NCBI RefSeq assembly: GCF_000002995.4 | Contig: NW_025062475.1 | Location: 8,250,187 to 8,314,186, forward strand | Source of the DNA: Brugia malayi | Lineage: Eukaryota; Nematoda; Chromadorea; Rhabditida; Onchocercidae | DNA length: 64,000 bases | Direction: 5' to 3' | In this document: positions 12,559-27,500 of the stretch, piece by piece | How the letters are laid out: each line of letters begins with the position of its first letter | Numbering within the stretch: position 1 is the first letter of the stretch | Position numbers and translations under genes: made by a program | Notes under the pieces: model-generated | The model's database searches: none | What the model saw: the letters and a program-made list of their open reading frames with translations, nothing else | Told to the model about the DNA's origin: nothing

Positions 12559-15500
12559 ATGTCAGCAGAAGGATCAAGTCGACCACGTCCATTATTGGAA
12601 ACAGCACACCACATTCATCATAAGATCGCCTGGAAAGCTATTAATGTCGATACAAAGCGTGTAATTTTTCGGTGTGACGGTGTCTGCAAAGATGATCCAA
12701 AGGTTCCTATTAGCTTTATCATTTTGATTGAACAAAGTTGTAGTCTGATAATTTAAAAGCACATTCATACAAATAATGATAAACAAGGAACTGATCTTTA
12801 ACTGCTCTTGCCAACAAATTTTAAATATACCCATGCAGTTTTTCTTTTTACAAGTTTTTTTTTGTTGTTGTTCTGAGGTATAGAGAGAGAAATTTACTCT
12901 TGAATAGAATAGTAATTGAGTTGGACTACTTTCTAGGTCCAAAAGAAAGCGAATTATTTGTATAGCAAAGCTGCAATACAAGAACTTATGTATATGGTTG
13001 GGAAAAGGAGAGGAGGAGGGAGATTTATCATTAGAACGGAATTTAAAAGCAAAATACCTTAAAAAAGTGGAGAAAAATGCCAGAAAGAGTGTAGCTTCTT
13101 TAATGATATTGCAATTTGTTAATAGGAATATACAACGTAAGTTTCATTTACTCACCTTGATATTTCGTAAATGAAATTTCTGATATGAATAATTTTAGTA
13201 TAATGTACATACACTGGGTGATCCGAGGAACCCACTAACAAGATTTCGTAATGTGGAGTCGATCGACCTTCCACTACCTTCTTTTGTTGTAAGTCCATTA
13301 TGCGGAGATTATATAACTATTTAATTTTTTTTTTCTTTTTTTATTTTGTTATGGTTATTGTAAAGTTCGCTTTTCTTCACTTAGTAATTTTGCGGAATAT
13401 TATGGAACGAAAATAATTAGGAAGACTTGGAAATCTTAACATTCTTTATAAAATTTCTTTGCAGTTGGACAATAACTCGGTTGGACCACAACCAAAACGT
13501 GAAGTTTCCATATTTGGTTTAAATGATAACATAAATAATGCATTTTTGACTGATATGTGCCAGTAGGTTTTTATATGCTTTCTTAAAAATTTGTTTCTGG
13601 GGTGAAATATCTAGAATTTGCAGAGAAAATGAATTTACTTGAAAGTTTTACATTTTTATGAATAAAAAAAAAAAAAAATTAATAAAATATGCGAAGCGAC
13701 ATTCTACTTTAACACTTATATTTCAATGTTTTTAGAAAGACCGGTCAAATTATTGAGGTATTCGTATATATGCATCCTCGAACAAAAAAACATTTGGGCA
13801 TGGCGTACGTTGTCTTCCAGGATGTTGGTAAAGCTGAATTGTTTGTTGCAAAAAATGACGGTACTTCAGTTATGGGACAAACAATTAAGTGTATTATTGA
13901 TCCATATGGTACGTTTATTTTTTTACTTAATTAACTTATTTGTTTACGGGGACTACTGATACTGATTTTTACTCACACACATGCACAGACAGAACTGTTG
14001 AAAAACATTAATTAATTAGCTTTACTTGACTTAATAGGAAAAATATAGAAATTGCAGAGATTAATAATAAATTATTGCAAATAATAGAATATTTTGTTTT
14101 TGAGCGAAGGAAATAAGTCGACGCTATGAAGAGCGAGCAGTGGAAACAGCACCAATACCACATTACTTATCACGCTTGGATCATAACAGACTAATTGAGT
14201 TTCGAAGAGTCAGCTGTACAAGTACTTCTGAATGTGTAGGTTTTGCGGCATTCAATTGAAAATCAGATTACTTTCTAGATGGAATCTTTTCATGATAGCT
14301 TTCTCTTTCACAAAAAATTATTATTAGTTTGTGATATATTTAGTTAGTAAAATGGTAAAAATGCAAAACAAAGTCATGAAAATCGAAAAAAAAAAACAAA
14401 AAACAAAACAAGTAACCAAGTATTTTAAATTGATGAGAGACCAAATATTTCAAATTCCAGAAAAGCATTCTCATAAGTTCATCACCTCCTACCAATGCTC
14501 AGCAATCCAGTGATTTTAAAGCATCAGAACTGTCATCGAAAAAACAATCTGTAGAATCTGAAGCGGCTTCTCATCGTCAAGTGCATCAGCAATCGGTTGA
14601 AGCTGCATTGGCGAAAGGTATCCAATTTCTTTATTAATTTCATACTTACTTGCTACGGTCAGTTTGAAAATGTCTATAGTTCTGAAAAGCTGGGTGTAAA
14701 CAATAAAGAACAGCTCTATATTTGTTTGCTTTTGCTTCCGATAGAAAAATTAGCAGGAAAAGAATAGCTGGTAAATAATAATTCTTTTATATTATTACTT
14801 CATCACTTTTGAAGGAATGATGGATGATACGATGATATATTCGATCCTTTGTATCATTTCCATTACTTTCATAAACTGTTATCCAAATTTTTTATCAATT
14901 CATCCAAGTGTTTGATGAAAACATTTTGTCATTATTTATATGATAAAAAGTATTTTAAATTATATCTCAGATTTTTTGAAAAAAGAGACGTTAGATTTGC
15001 AAAACAAATTTGTGTTATAGTAGCACATATCGGAAATGTGGTACCATGTAATGAACGTACGACAGTTCCACCAATAACCAGATATTTTGCTTCATCGACA
15101 ACATCCCCTTCCGCTACAACTTCATGTCCACTGTTAAAAACAACACATCAAACATTTTGTTCCCATCATTTCATTTCTCATCAACAGTCGCAGACCCCAT
15201 TTACTTACCACCATTCGATGCCAGTCAATCCGATATCTCCTCTTCCTAATTTTCCACCAGTTTCACCTTCCGTCAATGTTTTCTCATCCCTTCCACCAAT
15301 AGCTGGACGAATGCCATTTCCTGTATGGTCTAATCTGCCATCATCACCTTTGCGAACTTCAGGTTACTTTAAATTTTGGTAATTTTGAATTTTTTAAGGC
15401 TAGCACTGGGAAACCATAAATGTTCCTTAGGTAGTTATGAACATTTCAGTTCCCAATAAATTTAAATGCACTTTACCAGAAACAAGAATTTTAAATTTTA

Positions 15501-18500
15501 GATGATACATTAATCTTCTTTTATTTACTTATTTTTTTATGATGAATATTTTCAATAGATAATACTTGGCCAAGAGCAAAAGCAGTTGTGTCTGTTCCGG
15601 TACAACCGCAAGTCCTATCCATAAGAAGTCCGGCACCAACAGCATTAAATTTTGTTTCAACTGCTTACCAAGCTGTACCAAGTACTTCATCTTGCGAGGA
15701 AGTTGCTCCGATGGATCCAGCACCGTCGAAAGTTTCTTTTTTAACCTTATATATTATCGTATCCTTTGGTTCATGCTGTCTTCATAGACATGAAGCACTA
15801 AAATTACATATTAATTCTAGTGCTTCATCTATTGTTTATAGAAATATTGTCCTTCGGAAAGAAAAAGCCATTCTAATGAAGTTATATCTATCATTCTTTC
15901 AGCCATTAGTTTTTTGGAAAAACTAAGACGTCCTTCGACTTTCATCTAAATTATTCGAAACCTTATGTTTGTATCATCATACGTCAATCATTTCATAATA
16001 TTGAGAAGGTCGTATGAGCTCTCTAGAGTTAATACTTTTCATGGAAATTTTGAAGTTGCTTAAAGTATTTTTAATATCAGGAAAATGAGGAAAGGAAAAA
16101 ACCGAAAACAGCTGTTGCAAGTGTACAGAGAAGAAAACGAAATGTTTCAGGCTAGTTTAAACGTGTTTTCGTTAAATACTTGCATTACTTTGGCAGCAAA
16201 TGCAACAGATGAAATTTACTAAGAATTTATTTTTCTAATAAGTTTTGTAGTAATGGACTAGTTTTTTTAAGATATCATTAAGGAAGTCGTGTAAAAATTA
16301 TTTCTCAGAAAATCCAAGAGCAGGGAATCTATGGAAAAACAGATTTAATAAGCAGATCTCAAATGATATTTTCCTCCAGCAAGTGGAAAAATAAAAGTAA
16401 GAAAAAGAAGACGGTTTCGTGAAGCCATTCCGGCTTCTTCTGCTTCTGGAAATACCAGTTCAGAAAGTGATGAAAGAAGTGAATTGAGCAAAGAAAGTTC
16501 TCAGGATAGCAGTAGTACTGTTGAAAAGGAACATCGACATCGAAAAAAAGGAATTGTAGAAGTAAGTGATATATTCGATATGATGACTTCACATCAAAAT
16601 CTGTTAGATTGAACCGAGCAAGCATTAACATCTGTATAATCTTTTATATAATCCAAGATAAAATAAGTGAAATATTACAAAGTTAAAGATAACTTGAACC
16701 TTTTCATAGAAATCATGGCTACTTCTGTTGCGCAATTATTGGAAATTGCAATGCATCTTTCTTTAACTTTTAATGCCCCATGTTTGTTCTTCTCTAGAGC
16801 ACGGGAGAGAGAATAAGGGAATCGTGATAATAGTTTGTTTTAGTTTTAGTTATTTTATTTTTTTTTAAATTTCTCTAATTGCGAATCGTGCTATGTGTAA
16901 CTCGCTGAATTTCTTTGTATAGTTTTCCAATGATTCAAATTTGTTATTTCAAAATTTTTTAGGAACGTAAATATTACAGAAGAAAAGGAGTAGGTGGAAC
17001 CAACGATTACTACAAGGTAAGAAGATTTATTTGTTGTTGACCCGAGTTTTTTGAACTGTGAAGTAAAGATGTGATCAATAGTAATGTTATATGGAATAGT
17101 TTGAAGAGTTCCTCAACTTTTGATGAGACATTTTGTATTGTATTCTGTTATTAAAGATTGTAGTTAGAGTGCTTTTGTATTTGGATTTTTTAGAGAGAAT
17201 AAGAAGTGGAAAATTGACAAATAATATTTACAAAAAAAAAATACTTGATATTTTCCTTACATATACATATAAATCACATAGTGTTAGAAAATTACATCGG
17301 TTGTGTATTCAAATTATGCTTTTATTTATAATCGAATATTTTACCTTATGTTTTTTTAGGAAATTGTAATTCGAAGAAATGATAATACGCGAAAATGTTC
17401 ACATGAGCCTAGATCAAATTCACCAGAACTAGTGGAAGAAGTGGAAAATTATCAACGCATAAGAAAATATAAAAAACAGCACGAAGAAATTACTGACCGG
17501 GATGAGCATTTCGTGGAACCGGATGTTGACTTGCCTGATCTGGAAAGTGTGAGTAGTGACTCAGTAGTGACTGAAGATCAGCTCAGTACGCAGCAACAAG
17601 AGCTAAAGGTGCAGTTAGGGATGGGTTTTAATATTCGAAATTGTTTCTTGATCAGTAAAATTATAAGGCACTAGTTCAATGAATGCTTGAGAAATTAGAA
17701 AGTAATTTAAAAAGTTGTATTTATAAGCTTTTTGTTGGTTTTACGATGTTCAGAAGAACTCGTTGGTGGCTGAGCTCGTAGCACGGGACAATTTTTAGAT
17801 AACATTATAATTCGTTGACTTCTAAAAATTTCAATACTTGCAGTAGTTTCAGGCAAAAAAAACTAAAAGTAATAGAAAGGCTTTATCAATAAAGCATATC
17901 CGCCAGCAACAATCCAAATACGTGGATTGGAGGAAGAAGCGAATTATGAAAGAAAGGCGTAAACAGTGGTATGTCTCAATATTGAAATCCAAAAATAAAA
18001 TTTCCTTTTCATGTTTGAGGCGACTTTATTACAGATAAAGAAGAGTTATAAGATTGAAATAAAAATGGAATTTTTTATCAGTTTTTGTCAAAAGTTCTTT
18101 ATCGTAATTGTCTATCATAATAAAGATTTTTTTTTATTACAGTGACCACAGGAGTTATGGAGATCGAGAAAATTCTAGTTTTAGTGGGAATGAAAAGGGT
18201 CATAGGTGGTCTTCATCTTCCTCAACTACAGAATCAGAAACAGAATCTGATGGATCAGATTCTTTCAAAAATTGCAGAAGATAGGTTTTTAAAGTTCTTA
18301 CAACGATAACATTGGGAGGTTTATAGATAATAATTTTCAGAAGCGAAAACTTTTGGACGTGAAGTTAAGCTCTTTTACTACATAAAACCATCGACCCTTC
18401 TAGAAGAATCAGGAACAAAAGATTATTGATATGTGTAGTGTTTCGTTTAGAAATGTGATTTCAATATTTTAGACAATCAGAAGATTATTCATGACTTGTT

Positions 18501-21500
18501 TGCTATATCTCAAACAAGTTTTCGCAGTTATAGGCATAATTTACCTCGGATTCGTTATGTCGGTAAACCGTTCAGGAAGATGAATGGTCTTTCTTCTTTG
18601 AAATTCACAATAACTACTATCTTCGTTTTAGGGCAGGTAGACGTCTTTCAAGCCTTCGTTCACCAAGAAATTTACAAGTGATAAACCTGTCGGTTTGTTT
18701 TTATGTATTAAAGTGTTGCATGATCATAATATTATTGTCTGTGAAAATATTCAGCTTTTATATAAATTGGAAACATAATCAGTTCTGAATTACAAAATAA
18801 ATTTTTAAAACTGAACCTTACGTGATAACTTTAACACAGCCCTCATGTGTGGGATAGTTTTCATATTGGACTAGCTCATTAGCTTATACTCGAACTGGAA
18901 AGTTATTTAGGATATGGTTGAGGCTGTGACTGCAAGCAGCGAAGAATCCCATGGTGAAGAAGCTGGAACAAGTGGTTTAGCACATCAGTCAACAGCACGG
19001 CATATGAAAAATAGTTTCATAAGGAGTTAGTCCGTTTTAACATTTCTTATGATCGTCTGTTTTGGAAAATGGATTTGAGTGTTATCGAATTTTTATGAAA
19101 CTGTAATAATTCTATCATGCAACGGCTAGACTTTTTTTAGAGAATGAATCGACTCAGTCACTGCCAATTCTGAATTTTATAGCTTTACCCGAGAAGCTTT
19201 CGGGTGATTCTCCACTTCCATGCGTCGTTCAATCTACTTCTCCGGCAGAAAGTTCACGACTTTCTTTCGAACGACGACTCGAAAATTTGTTTCGATCCAC
19301 TTCAGTGCATCCTCCTCCAGGCATGGTCAGATCTTTTAAAGTTTACGTTTTTTGAGCATAGCATATGATTATAATTAAGAACTTTTGAGTTAACTATGAA
19401 AGGTGGTTTCCAGTTAAAATAAAGTGAGAAAAATGGAATGGAAAGCATTTTGTGAGAGATTTGTTAAAATTGATTTTCCGGTTTGCATTGCCTGCAAAGT
19501 TCGGATTCTCATAGAATAGAATAGTATTGATTGATAGAGGATGGAAGAACGGAAAAAGGAAGGCGATTATGTATTACGAATTTTTTCTGCTATTTATAAA
19601 TTGTTTTTTCAGATTATTGAGACACACGAAGAAGAGCGACCAAACGATGCAGGTGGTACGTATTATTACTTCTTTTTTTTTTTTCCATTAAATTCATAAT
19701 GAAGAATACGATCTTAAATGTTGAGTTCTTCCTTTTATTAATAGATCACGAATACCTAGTAAAATATATCATTGTTTCCTTTTGGTTTCGTTATTATTTG
19801 TTATTTCTGTGCAAGATGTATGTGGTTCACTTCAAGACCGGATTAAACTGTTTAATTTTCAAAGAAAGATGCCTGGGAATTTAAGAAATAGGAAGTACAG
19901 TCCGGAGGAGATATTGATAATTTCCTAATTAAGTTCATTAAATATATATAAGAATGCTTTATTGCTTGAAGTATGCTTACACTGCAATATGAAATCTCCA
20001 CCTCTGATTTAATCTAAAATCCTGTGGGGCATCTCGGTAGTCTTATTTATATTTGTGTATCTTACGTTACGACTACATATCTATTTTTCAGTCTTTGGTA
20101 TGCCTTTTCCAACACCAAATACAGTACCTAATACTGTGGAGTTAAAAGGAATGCCTATGTCCGAAACCTTTCTTATCGAGCACAATAATACAAAAATTAC
20201 TGTTGCCAGGCAGCCATCTGATTTAAATTCTGCGTAAGTTCTAAATGAAATTTCGAAAAAAGTTTATCTTTCGTTAGGTATGTTTTGTTGTTTTTAAACA
20301 ATCTTAGTATTTTGAAATCCCCTAAGATTATCTGGTCCATATACAATGACAAGAAAAAATAGATGATTTACAAACTTGTCCTGAAAGTGTTTTAATTCAT
20401 TCAGCTATTACATTCGTTTTCCTTTCTATTTAGTTTTTGCAGCATGTCATGAAAGTTTGCACAAACTGTAAAATTCGAAACAGGATAACGTTTGCTTTTG
20501 TCTATAATTAGCTTTTCCTTTTATATCATAATACGTGAAGGAATAGAAACTATTGCGGTGCCAACGGTTTCTAAGTGCGTTGAAAACACTCTTTGATCAT
20601 CTTGTTCAGTTATGAACCTTTTTATCTCTTTAAACGTCTTCGTTGCAGCAGATTATCTAACAAAATTTGTATATTGTTAACCTACTACTTTTATTTGAAT
20701 CACAGTTGCTCTTAGTATTGTGATTTTCCAAAGTTAATCTGAAATCTTTTTTTCATGTTCATTTTCTTAACAGGATAACGTTTACTCCTGGACTTTTCAG
20801 TGAATCTTGGAAAAACTCACAAATACAGATAACATCAGACCCAGTACATCGTAATACTATCTCAGATCCAGTTTCTTTTGAGGCAAGTTAATTTTTTTTA
20901 ATAAAGTTAAAATGTTTATAATCTTATTCAGATATTTTATTGCTCATTCCAAAAGCGATCATTATCGATTTAATTGTTAAAGTAAGTATAATTAATTTAT
21001 TAAACAAACGTCTATATTGTATATCGACTTCATTTTTTATAGCTTGTCGCGTCTTCTCCGATGGATACTATTTGCAATAAGGTTAGAGAAGAACGGAGTG
21101 AATTGGTTGAGGATAAAAAAGTGGAAGTCGGAAGTTCGGAAGAGAATAAGAAGCAAAGAGAACTGGAAGGGCAGATTTTGGAGAAAAAAGTAAAGATTGT
21201 AATATCATTCTTCCTGTCTTTTTACTTGTTCATTTGCAACTCAACATCTTAATAAATTCATTTCAATCTTAATAAAAATTCATTTTATTTTCAGAAAGTA
21301 GCTCGGGAAAACTATGTGCATGCAGTATATGTGGCAGTTCGTGAAGACCTAAAAAATGTTTTGCTGAAGGACTTAATGCGCAAAATTGAAAGTATCGCTT
21401 TTGAAAAATTGGAACGTGGTTGGATGGAAAGAGAAAAAACTAAAATAGTGGTACTTATTCAAATGCTTTTTATAGCGAGATAACTTGAATAACAGCGAGA

Positions 21501-24500
21501 ATAACAAAATTTTTTATAGCGAGAATAACAAAATTTTAGAACAATCGATTTAAGGAATAAATTGCCGCATTTTTTGTGATACATATTGGGGAGGTGAGGG
21601 AAGGAATGCATTCTTAAGTATGTTCATCATCTTTGACACTATTTATGATTTTGAAGAAATATAGAGCATTATCACTATTGTTTGTTGAAAAACAATATAA
21701 TTCAAAATGTTGAACTTCACTACATCCGAATTTTACACATATTTTCTGGAAAGATGAGTTATCATTAGGACTGTTTAAATTTGAACTTTTTTTGAACTCT
21801 CCGCAGCGAGAATTTTGTTTTCCAATGAAATAATTCAGTAAAATTTATAAGCTTATAATTCTAAAAACATGGTAAATTATATTCTGTATCGTTTAAAATT
21901 AATGTGGTTTGTATCAATTTTTTATCTATTTCCAGGAGCAAGACGGTGATTCATGGCAAAATGAAGCAAAGAACGATGCTACTGATATTCCTATATTAAC
22001 TGTTGATAAAACCAACTTCTCTTCAGCTAGACAAACTGTTAGGTAGAATTTTAGTGCCATTATTATTATTATTACCATTATCATTATTATTATTAAATGA
22101 TTTCCAGATAACATGAAAGGTGGCCAACATTTCAGATCGATTTATCTAAATGCATAAAAGCGGTGCACAAAACCATTTATTAATAAATGATTTGTATTAT
22201 TGCGCAGAAATTCAGAGCCTGTTAAAATTTTTCATCATATAATAAATTGTATTTTGAAACTTCCTAAACACTTAACTCTGCTTTCCAGTTCGAAAGATTC
22301 GCTGAATGAGGTGGTCCGACAAGTGACTGAGCAAACAAGAGCTGAAATGTCGGCTGCATTTGGTCCCGATACAGCGGCATTGTTGGGCACTGGATTATTT
22401 TTCAAAGGTTTGGGCATTGCACGAAATATGCCGAGTTTCAAAAAGGTTATTTTTTTTTTTTGAGGGATCATAACTTATCCAACTTCATATTCAGACAGAT
22501 ATTATGTTTTATGAGATTTCTTTTCTCCAGATATGAGAAAAAATTTTCCTTTTTTTCTTTTTTTTTTTTTGGAAAAATTTTTTTCGTTTTATGATAGTCG
22601 TTTTACTGTTTTGTTATTTTATACTACATTCTTACCTTTCCAAGCAGTAAATGATAGTGCTGTTATTAAACCGAATTATGCATCCTTTGTTTCATATTTG
22701 ATCTTTATTTTCTAGCACTTTTCCGCATTTTTTCCACTTCATGTTTACATATTATCCTTAATATGAGACTTTCAGAAACAAGTACACTTATCACCGGAAC
22801 GAAAACAACGATCCAGAAGTAGTAGTTCCAGATCATTTTGTCTTCATTCACATACAGGAAGCGACAGGACTTCGGAATCAAATCGAAGCTGTGGAAGTGG
22901 AAGTCAAAATCACAGTGCAAGTGAAAGCAGCTTGGCTGAAGGGATAAGTTCCGATGACGAAGGTGCGAGAAGTGCAAATGAACGGTATTATTTAATTGAC
23001 TGTTACCTAAGAAGGAGTAGTTTGTGATGTTTTTTGAAAAAGTCAAACGTGTTTGGTATGAAGAAGACCTGTATATTTCATTATTTTAAGTAAATATAAA
23101 CAAAAATAATGTTTAAAAATCGGTTTAGTTTCGTAATGGAAATTGATTAAAATGATTATTCCTTAGACCAAGACATACTTATTATTTTCTTCGAACATTG
23201 TCGTTAGTATTAATTTAGAAAAACTTTTGCGTGCTCATGAAAAAATAAGTTCTGTATGCTGCTTTCTAATATATAGAATTTCAGTTGAATGTGTTTGATA
23301 ATTCTTAATTTCTTTAAAAAAAATGGCTGTTGAACTATTTCCAGAAGTATAAGTGGAGGTGAGTCTATATGTTCAGCAGGTCGTTCAACAAAAAATTTTG
23401 GTTCTGGAACTTTCACGCCATTTGATGGATCAACAAGTGGAGAAGATGAAGAGGAAGAAGTGGACGAGGAGGAGGAGGGGGAGGAGGAGGAGCAGCAAGA
23501 AGAACAAGAGCATATGGAAAAGGTTTTTGATGAAATTCGAGCAATTGACAAATTGTCTGCACATTCTGGTTAGCAACCTGTTAATCAGAATAATTTTTTT
23601 AATTTATATCGTAACATAAATGAAATAAAATGAGAATAGGAATGGTTGATTAAAAATTTTTTTAAACTTATCTAGCGTATAATATGTTGATTGTCCACTG
23701 TTTAGCGATAACTTCTATTTTGAGTGCTTTTTCTTTCATCAAAAGTATTTCTTTCCAAAGCTTTAAGTTTATAATTCCAATATCTACTAACGCTTAATTC
23801 TCTTATATTGTTTCATTCATATTAAGCTCCTTATATTGTTTCATTACCTATTGAAAGGTGAAATCGGTGCAGAAGATTTTGTTTAGTTTTTCTTTGCAAA
23901 ATGGTTCAGTTTTAATCTTTAAGGCATTGAAGAAAAGGCAATGTTATTTGTTAAAAATGAAGCTGAAGAAAATAATGGATGTGACGGAATTGACTCATTA
24001 AGGTTTGCGTTTTTTTTTTTTTTTTTCAGTCTTTTTTTTTTAGAAATTTACATTATGCTGAATACATAACATTTAAATTTCTGAATGTATTCTTTAAACG
24101 AAAAAATTTTTTGTTCATTAATGAATAAATTATAGCAGTTGCGTAGCAGCATCTCACTTGATAGGACGGGATAAAAATGCCGGTGAATTTGGGACAATAC
24201 ATGAAGAGGTAAAGATTTTACAATTACTTTTTCCTTTGAGTTGCTTTAACTAGTTCAAATTGTTTGGAAACTTCAAAGCAAATTAGATTTAGATTGATTG
24301 ATATGAATTTTTTCAAAAAGCATATAAACTAAACGGATAGAAATGAACACCTTGTTGTCATTGTTCCTATTTCCTTATTTTCCAATCATCGCATGTGGTG
24401 AAAACGTGTCTTGTTTCATTCATTTAAAAACAATTTCTTAAGATATTAATTAATCAATTGTGCATTTGCTATGCACATAATTTACGTCATTATTTCAAGT

Positions 24501-27500
24501 TATCAACTTGAAATCATTGGATCAGATTATTATTATTGAGGTATTCGATGTCGCGAATATGGAAGGATATTTCAACGATCATTGCTATCTTCCAATGGAA
24601 CTGTCGGAAAGGCTGAAAAAAGAATTTAAAGAAAACGTTTCAATATACAGTGATAACAAAGCGATGTCCTCAGAGTATTGTGAAACGAGAAAATTGGGAA
24701 AACCAGAAAAAATACCGCCACAATGTGTACAAGATAAAGCTGGTACGATAATGCAGTTGGTGATAAGTAATCATTTCAGGCAATTTCTTATTCATCAAGT
24801 AGTTCAAATAGTTTGGTATCTGAGATCCTTTTGACGAGCAAGTTGAATTTTGTTCATAAATGTAACAGAAAGGCATTAGAAATAAGCTAGAACGTTTTGG
24901 AGTCTTTTAAACGAAATTGTTTAAAAAATTGCAGCGAAAGTAAAGAAACGATGTTATCGAAATGAACTTGCTTCGTTACTTCCACCACCCGTCGATGTAG
25001 AGCAACTCGCATGGGAGACAAGTTGGAAACCTGCAAAACAATGGGAGAAACGAACTCCTGAAGAAGAAAAACAGATTTTTTGGAAGTTTGAAAAAGTTAG
25101 TTCTTTAGAATTTTGATGTTTAACTTCTGTTATTTTTTTGTAATTCATTTAAAGATGAAATGTAGAAAGGAGGAATGTTTAAAATTAGCGGAAAATGAAA
25201 TTTGAGCATAAACATTTTATTTTTGATTTATAAAGATTTCCTATCTTGAAGGAAGGCTTGGATTCAGAAGATTTGATGTTTTTGGAAAAAGCCTTTCATG
25301 GGATGCAGAATGATGGAACGGCAACATGGAATAGAAAATTATACTGGGTACCGCCAAGAAAAGTGCCAGAAATCCATCTATTGGTTTGAAATTATTTGCT
25401 ATATTAGAACGTGTTACTTTATCATACAACTATAGAAAATTTTCGATTTTTAGTAATGTAAAACAACGTGATTTTTTCGATTAGTGAATATTCTTTTTGT
25501 AGGACAAACCGAAGAAAGTTGGGAAAAATATTTATTATTACGATGATCCTGAAGTAAGTTCTCATATTTTTTAATAGAACATAGAGAGGATGTTAAAAAG
25601 TCATAGAATTTTAAGTTAGCTGTGTTCCTGAAAACTTAGTGCTATGCACATACCTCTACATCAGTTTCATTTTCGTTCCAGCTAGAAGGTGTGGTACCCC
25701 ATTCGTCGGGATGCGCACGTACAGAAGGCTACTATAAATTATCCTACAAGGAAAAAAGAGGTGTTCTACGACGACCGGATGTTTTCTTAACGGAAATAAA
25801 TGAAAGGGTTTGTGATTTAAGTACCACTTTTAATGTACTACAATTTTATAAAAAATTATGGTTTTATTAAGCTAAATAATATGAGATGAATTGCTTTCAT
25901 ATTTATTATCATAAATTGTTGGTATCAATAAAAATTCATCAAAATACTCTCATTAAGAAATGAAGAATATAGTCTAATAAAGAGACAATGTAAATTTACA
26001 TTTTGTTTCCAGAATATTTCATTAGTGCATCACTTTAAAAATTTTCATTAAGTGTATGATTGATTATGTTTGCATTTAAAGGATGATGAAAAAGCTCGGT
26101 ATCTGGTACAGTCTACACGAGAAGCACGAAGTATGAATCGTCGTTTACTGACATCAATGGGTGATACCTCGTCTGACATATTCAAAGTTAATCAACTAAA
26201 AGTAAATTGTTTGAATTCTTTCCCAAAAGAAGTTTGAATTTTCTGAGACATTTCTTAAGAAATGATAGTTCTCCTTCTTAAAAAAAGAGAAAAAAAAAAA
26301 AATCATATTTTGGACTTTTTTGCTTTTCACGATGATTTCGAATTCTCTTAATGCACAGAGTACCATAGCTTGGAAATAGTTTGTATAACGTTGTAGGTTT
26401 AAAAAGCATTCAGTTTGTTCTCTGAAGTTGTTGTATACAGTTGAAATGATCTGAGAACCACATAAGCCAGTTTAATGGACAGAACATAGACGATGAAGAG
26501 TACGCACAGAAGTTGAGGGAAAACCTTAATTTTTGCATATGTGACTAGAACTAGGATGCAATACGCAAAATTAACATGATCAAGTTTCCTTGTTGGTTGT
26601 TAAGTAAGACTGTGTTACCTCCAAGATTTTATTTTCAAGGAGAAACGTCTAATAGCCTGTGTAGAAGATATAGTTTAAAAGTTGCAATTATGGTAATGGC
26701 CGTGTGGTTAGAAACTGACTGTTGTGGTTTAAAAATGCCAGCTCAAAATATTTACTAGATTGCGTATGCGATTTGTATTTATTCGATGAACAAGTGGAAG
26801 CAATTAAAATTTTTGAACCTCTAATTCGGGATTCGGAAATTTTGTTTCTAGTTTCGTAAAAAGTTAATCAAGTTTGCTCGATCTCGTATTCACGGTTGGG
26901 GTTTGTATGCATTGGAAGCAATAGCTCCAGATGAGATGATTGTTGAGTATATCGGACAGAAAATACGACCGACAGTGGCAGATGAACGCGAAAAACGTTA
27001 CGAAAGACGTGGCATGGGTTCGAGCTATTTGTTCCGTATCGATTCGGATAATGTAAGCTAATTCACCCTAAAATTTATCTTCATTTTCTAGATAATTTAT
27101 CAGCTTCTGGACGTAAGTGTGTACAGTGCATTATGGGAAATTCAAGTACGGTATAGTAATAATATTATCAAATCAACCGTTTTTTTCTCAATCTATATCG
27201 AGAATACCATTTTCATAAGTTCTTCCTGGTCGTAGTGAAATGGGATTGTATTAGATATATTTGTCGTCCAAACTTGTTTTCTGACCAAAAATTTTGCAGG
27301 TCATTGATGCTACACAAATGGGAAATTTGGCACGATTCATAAATCATTCGTGCCAACCAAACTGTTATGCAAAAATTGTCGTAGTAGATGGCGAGAAACG
27401 CATCGTTATTTATAGCAAGTTGGCAATCAATAAAGGCGATGAAATAACATATGATTATAAATTCCCGATCGAAGAAGACAAAATTGATTGCCTATGCGGA

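Noticed and set aside
22200..22288. Extension of the set-2 exon upstream of 22289 (acceptor GCGCAG at 22207)
   Set aside because: In frame, but it adds an unconserved stretch with an internal TTTCCAG that gives a cleaner join. Kept only as a possible alternative acceptor.
23210..23551. Minus-strand Ser-rich frame
   Set aside because: It is the antisense shadow of the poly-Glu coding tract in set-2.
24500..24525. Acceptor TTTCAAG at 24499 for the set-2 exon
   Set aside because: It gives an immediate stop in the required phase; the join at 24526 keeps the frame although its pyrimidine tract is poor.
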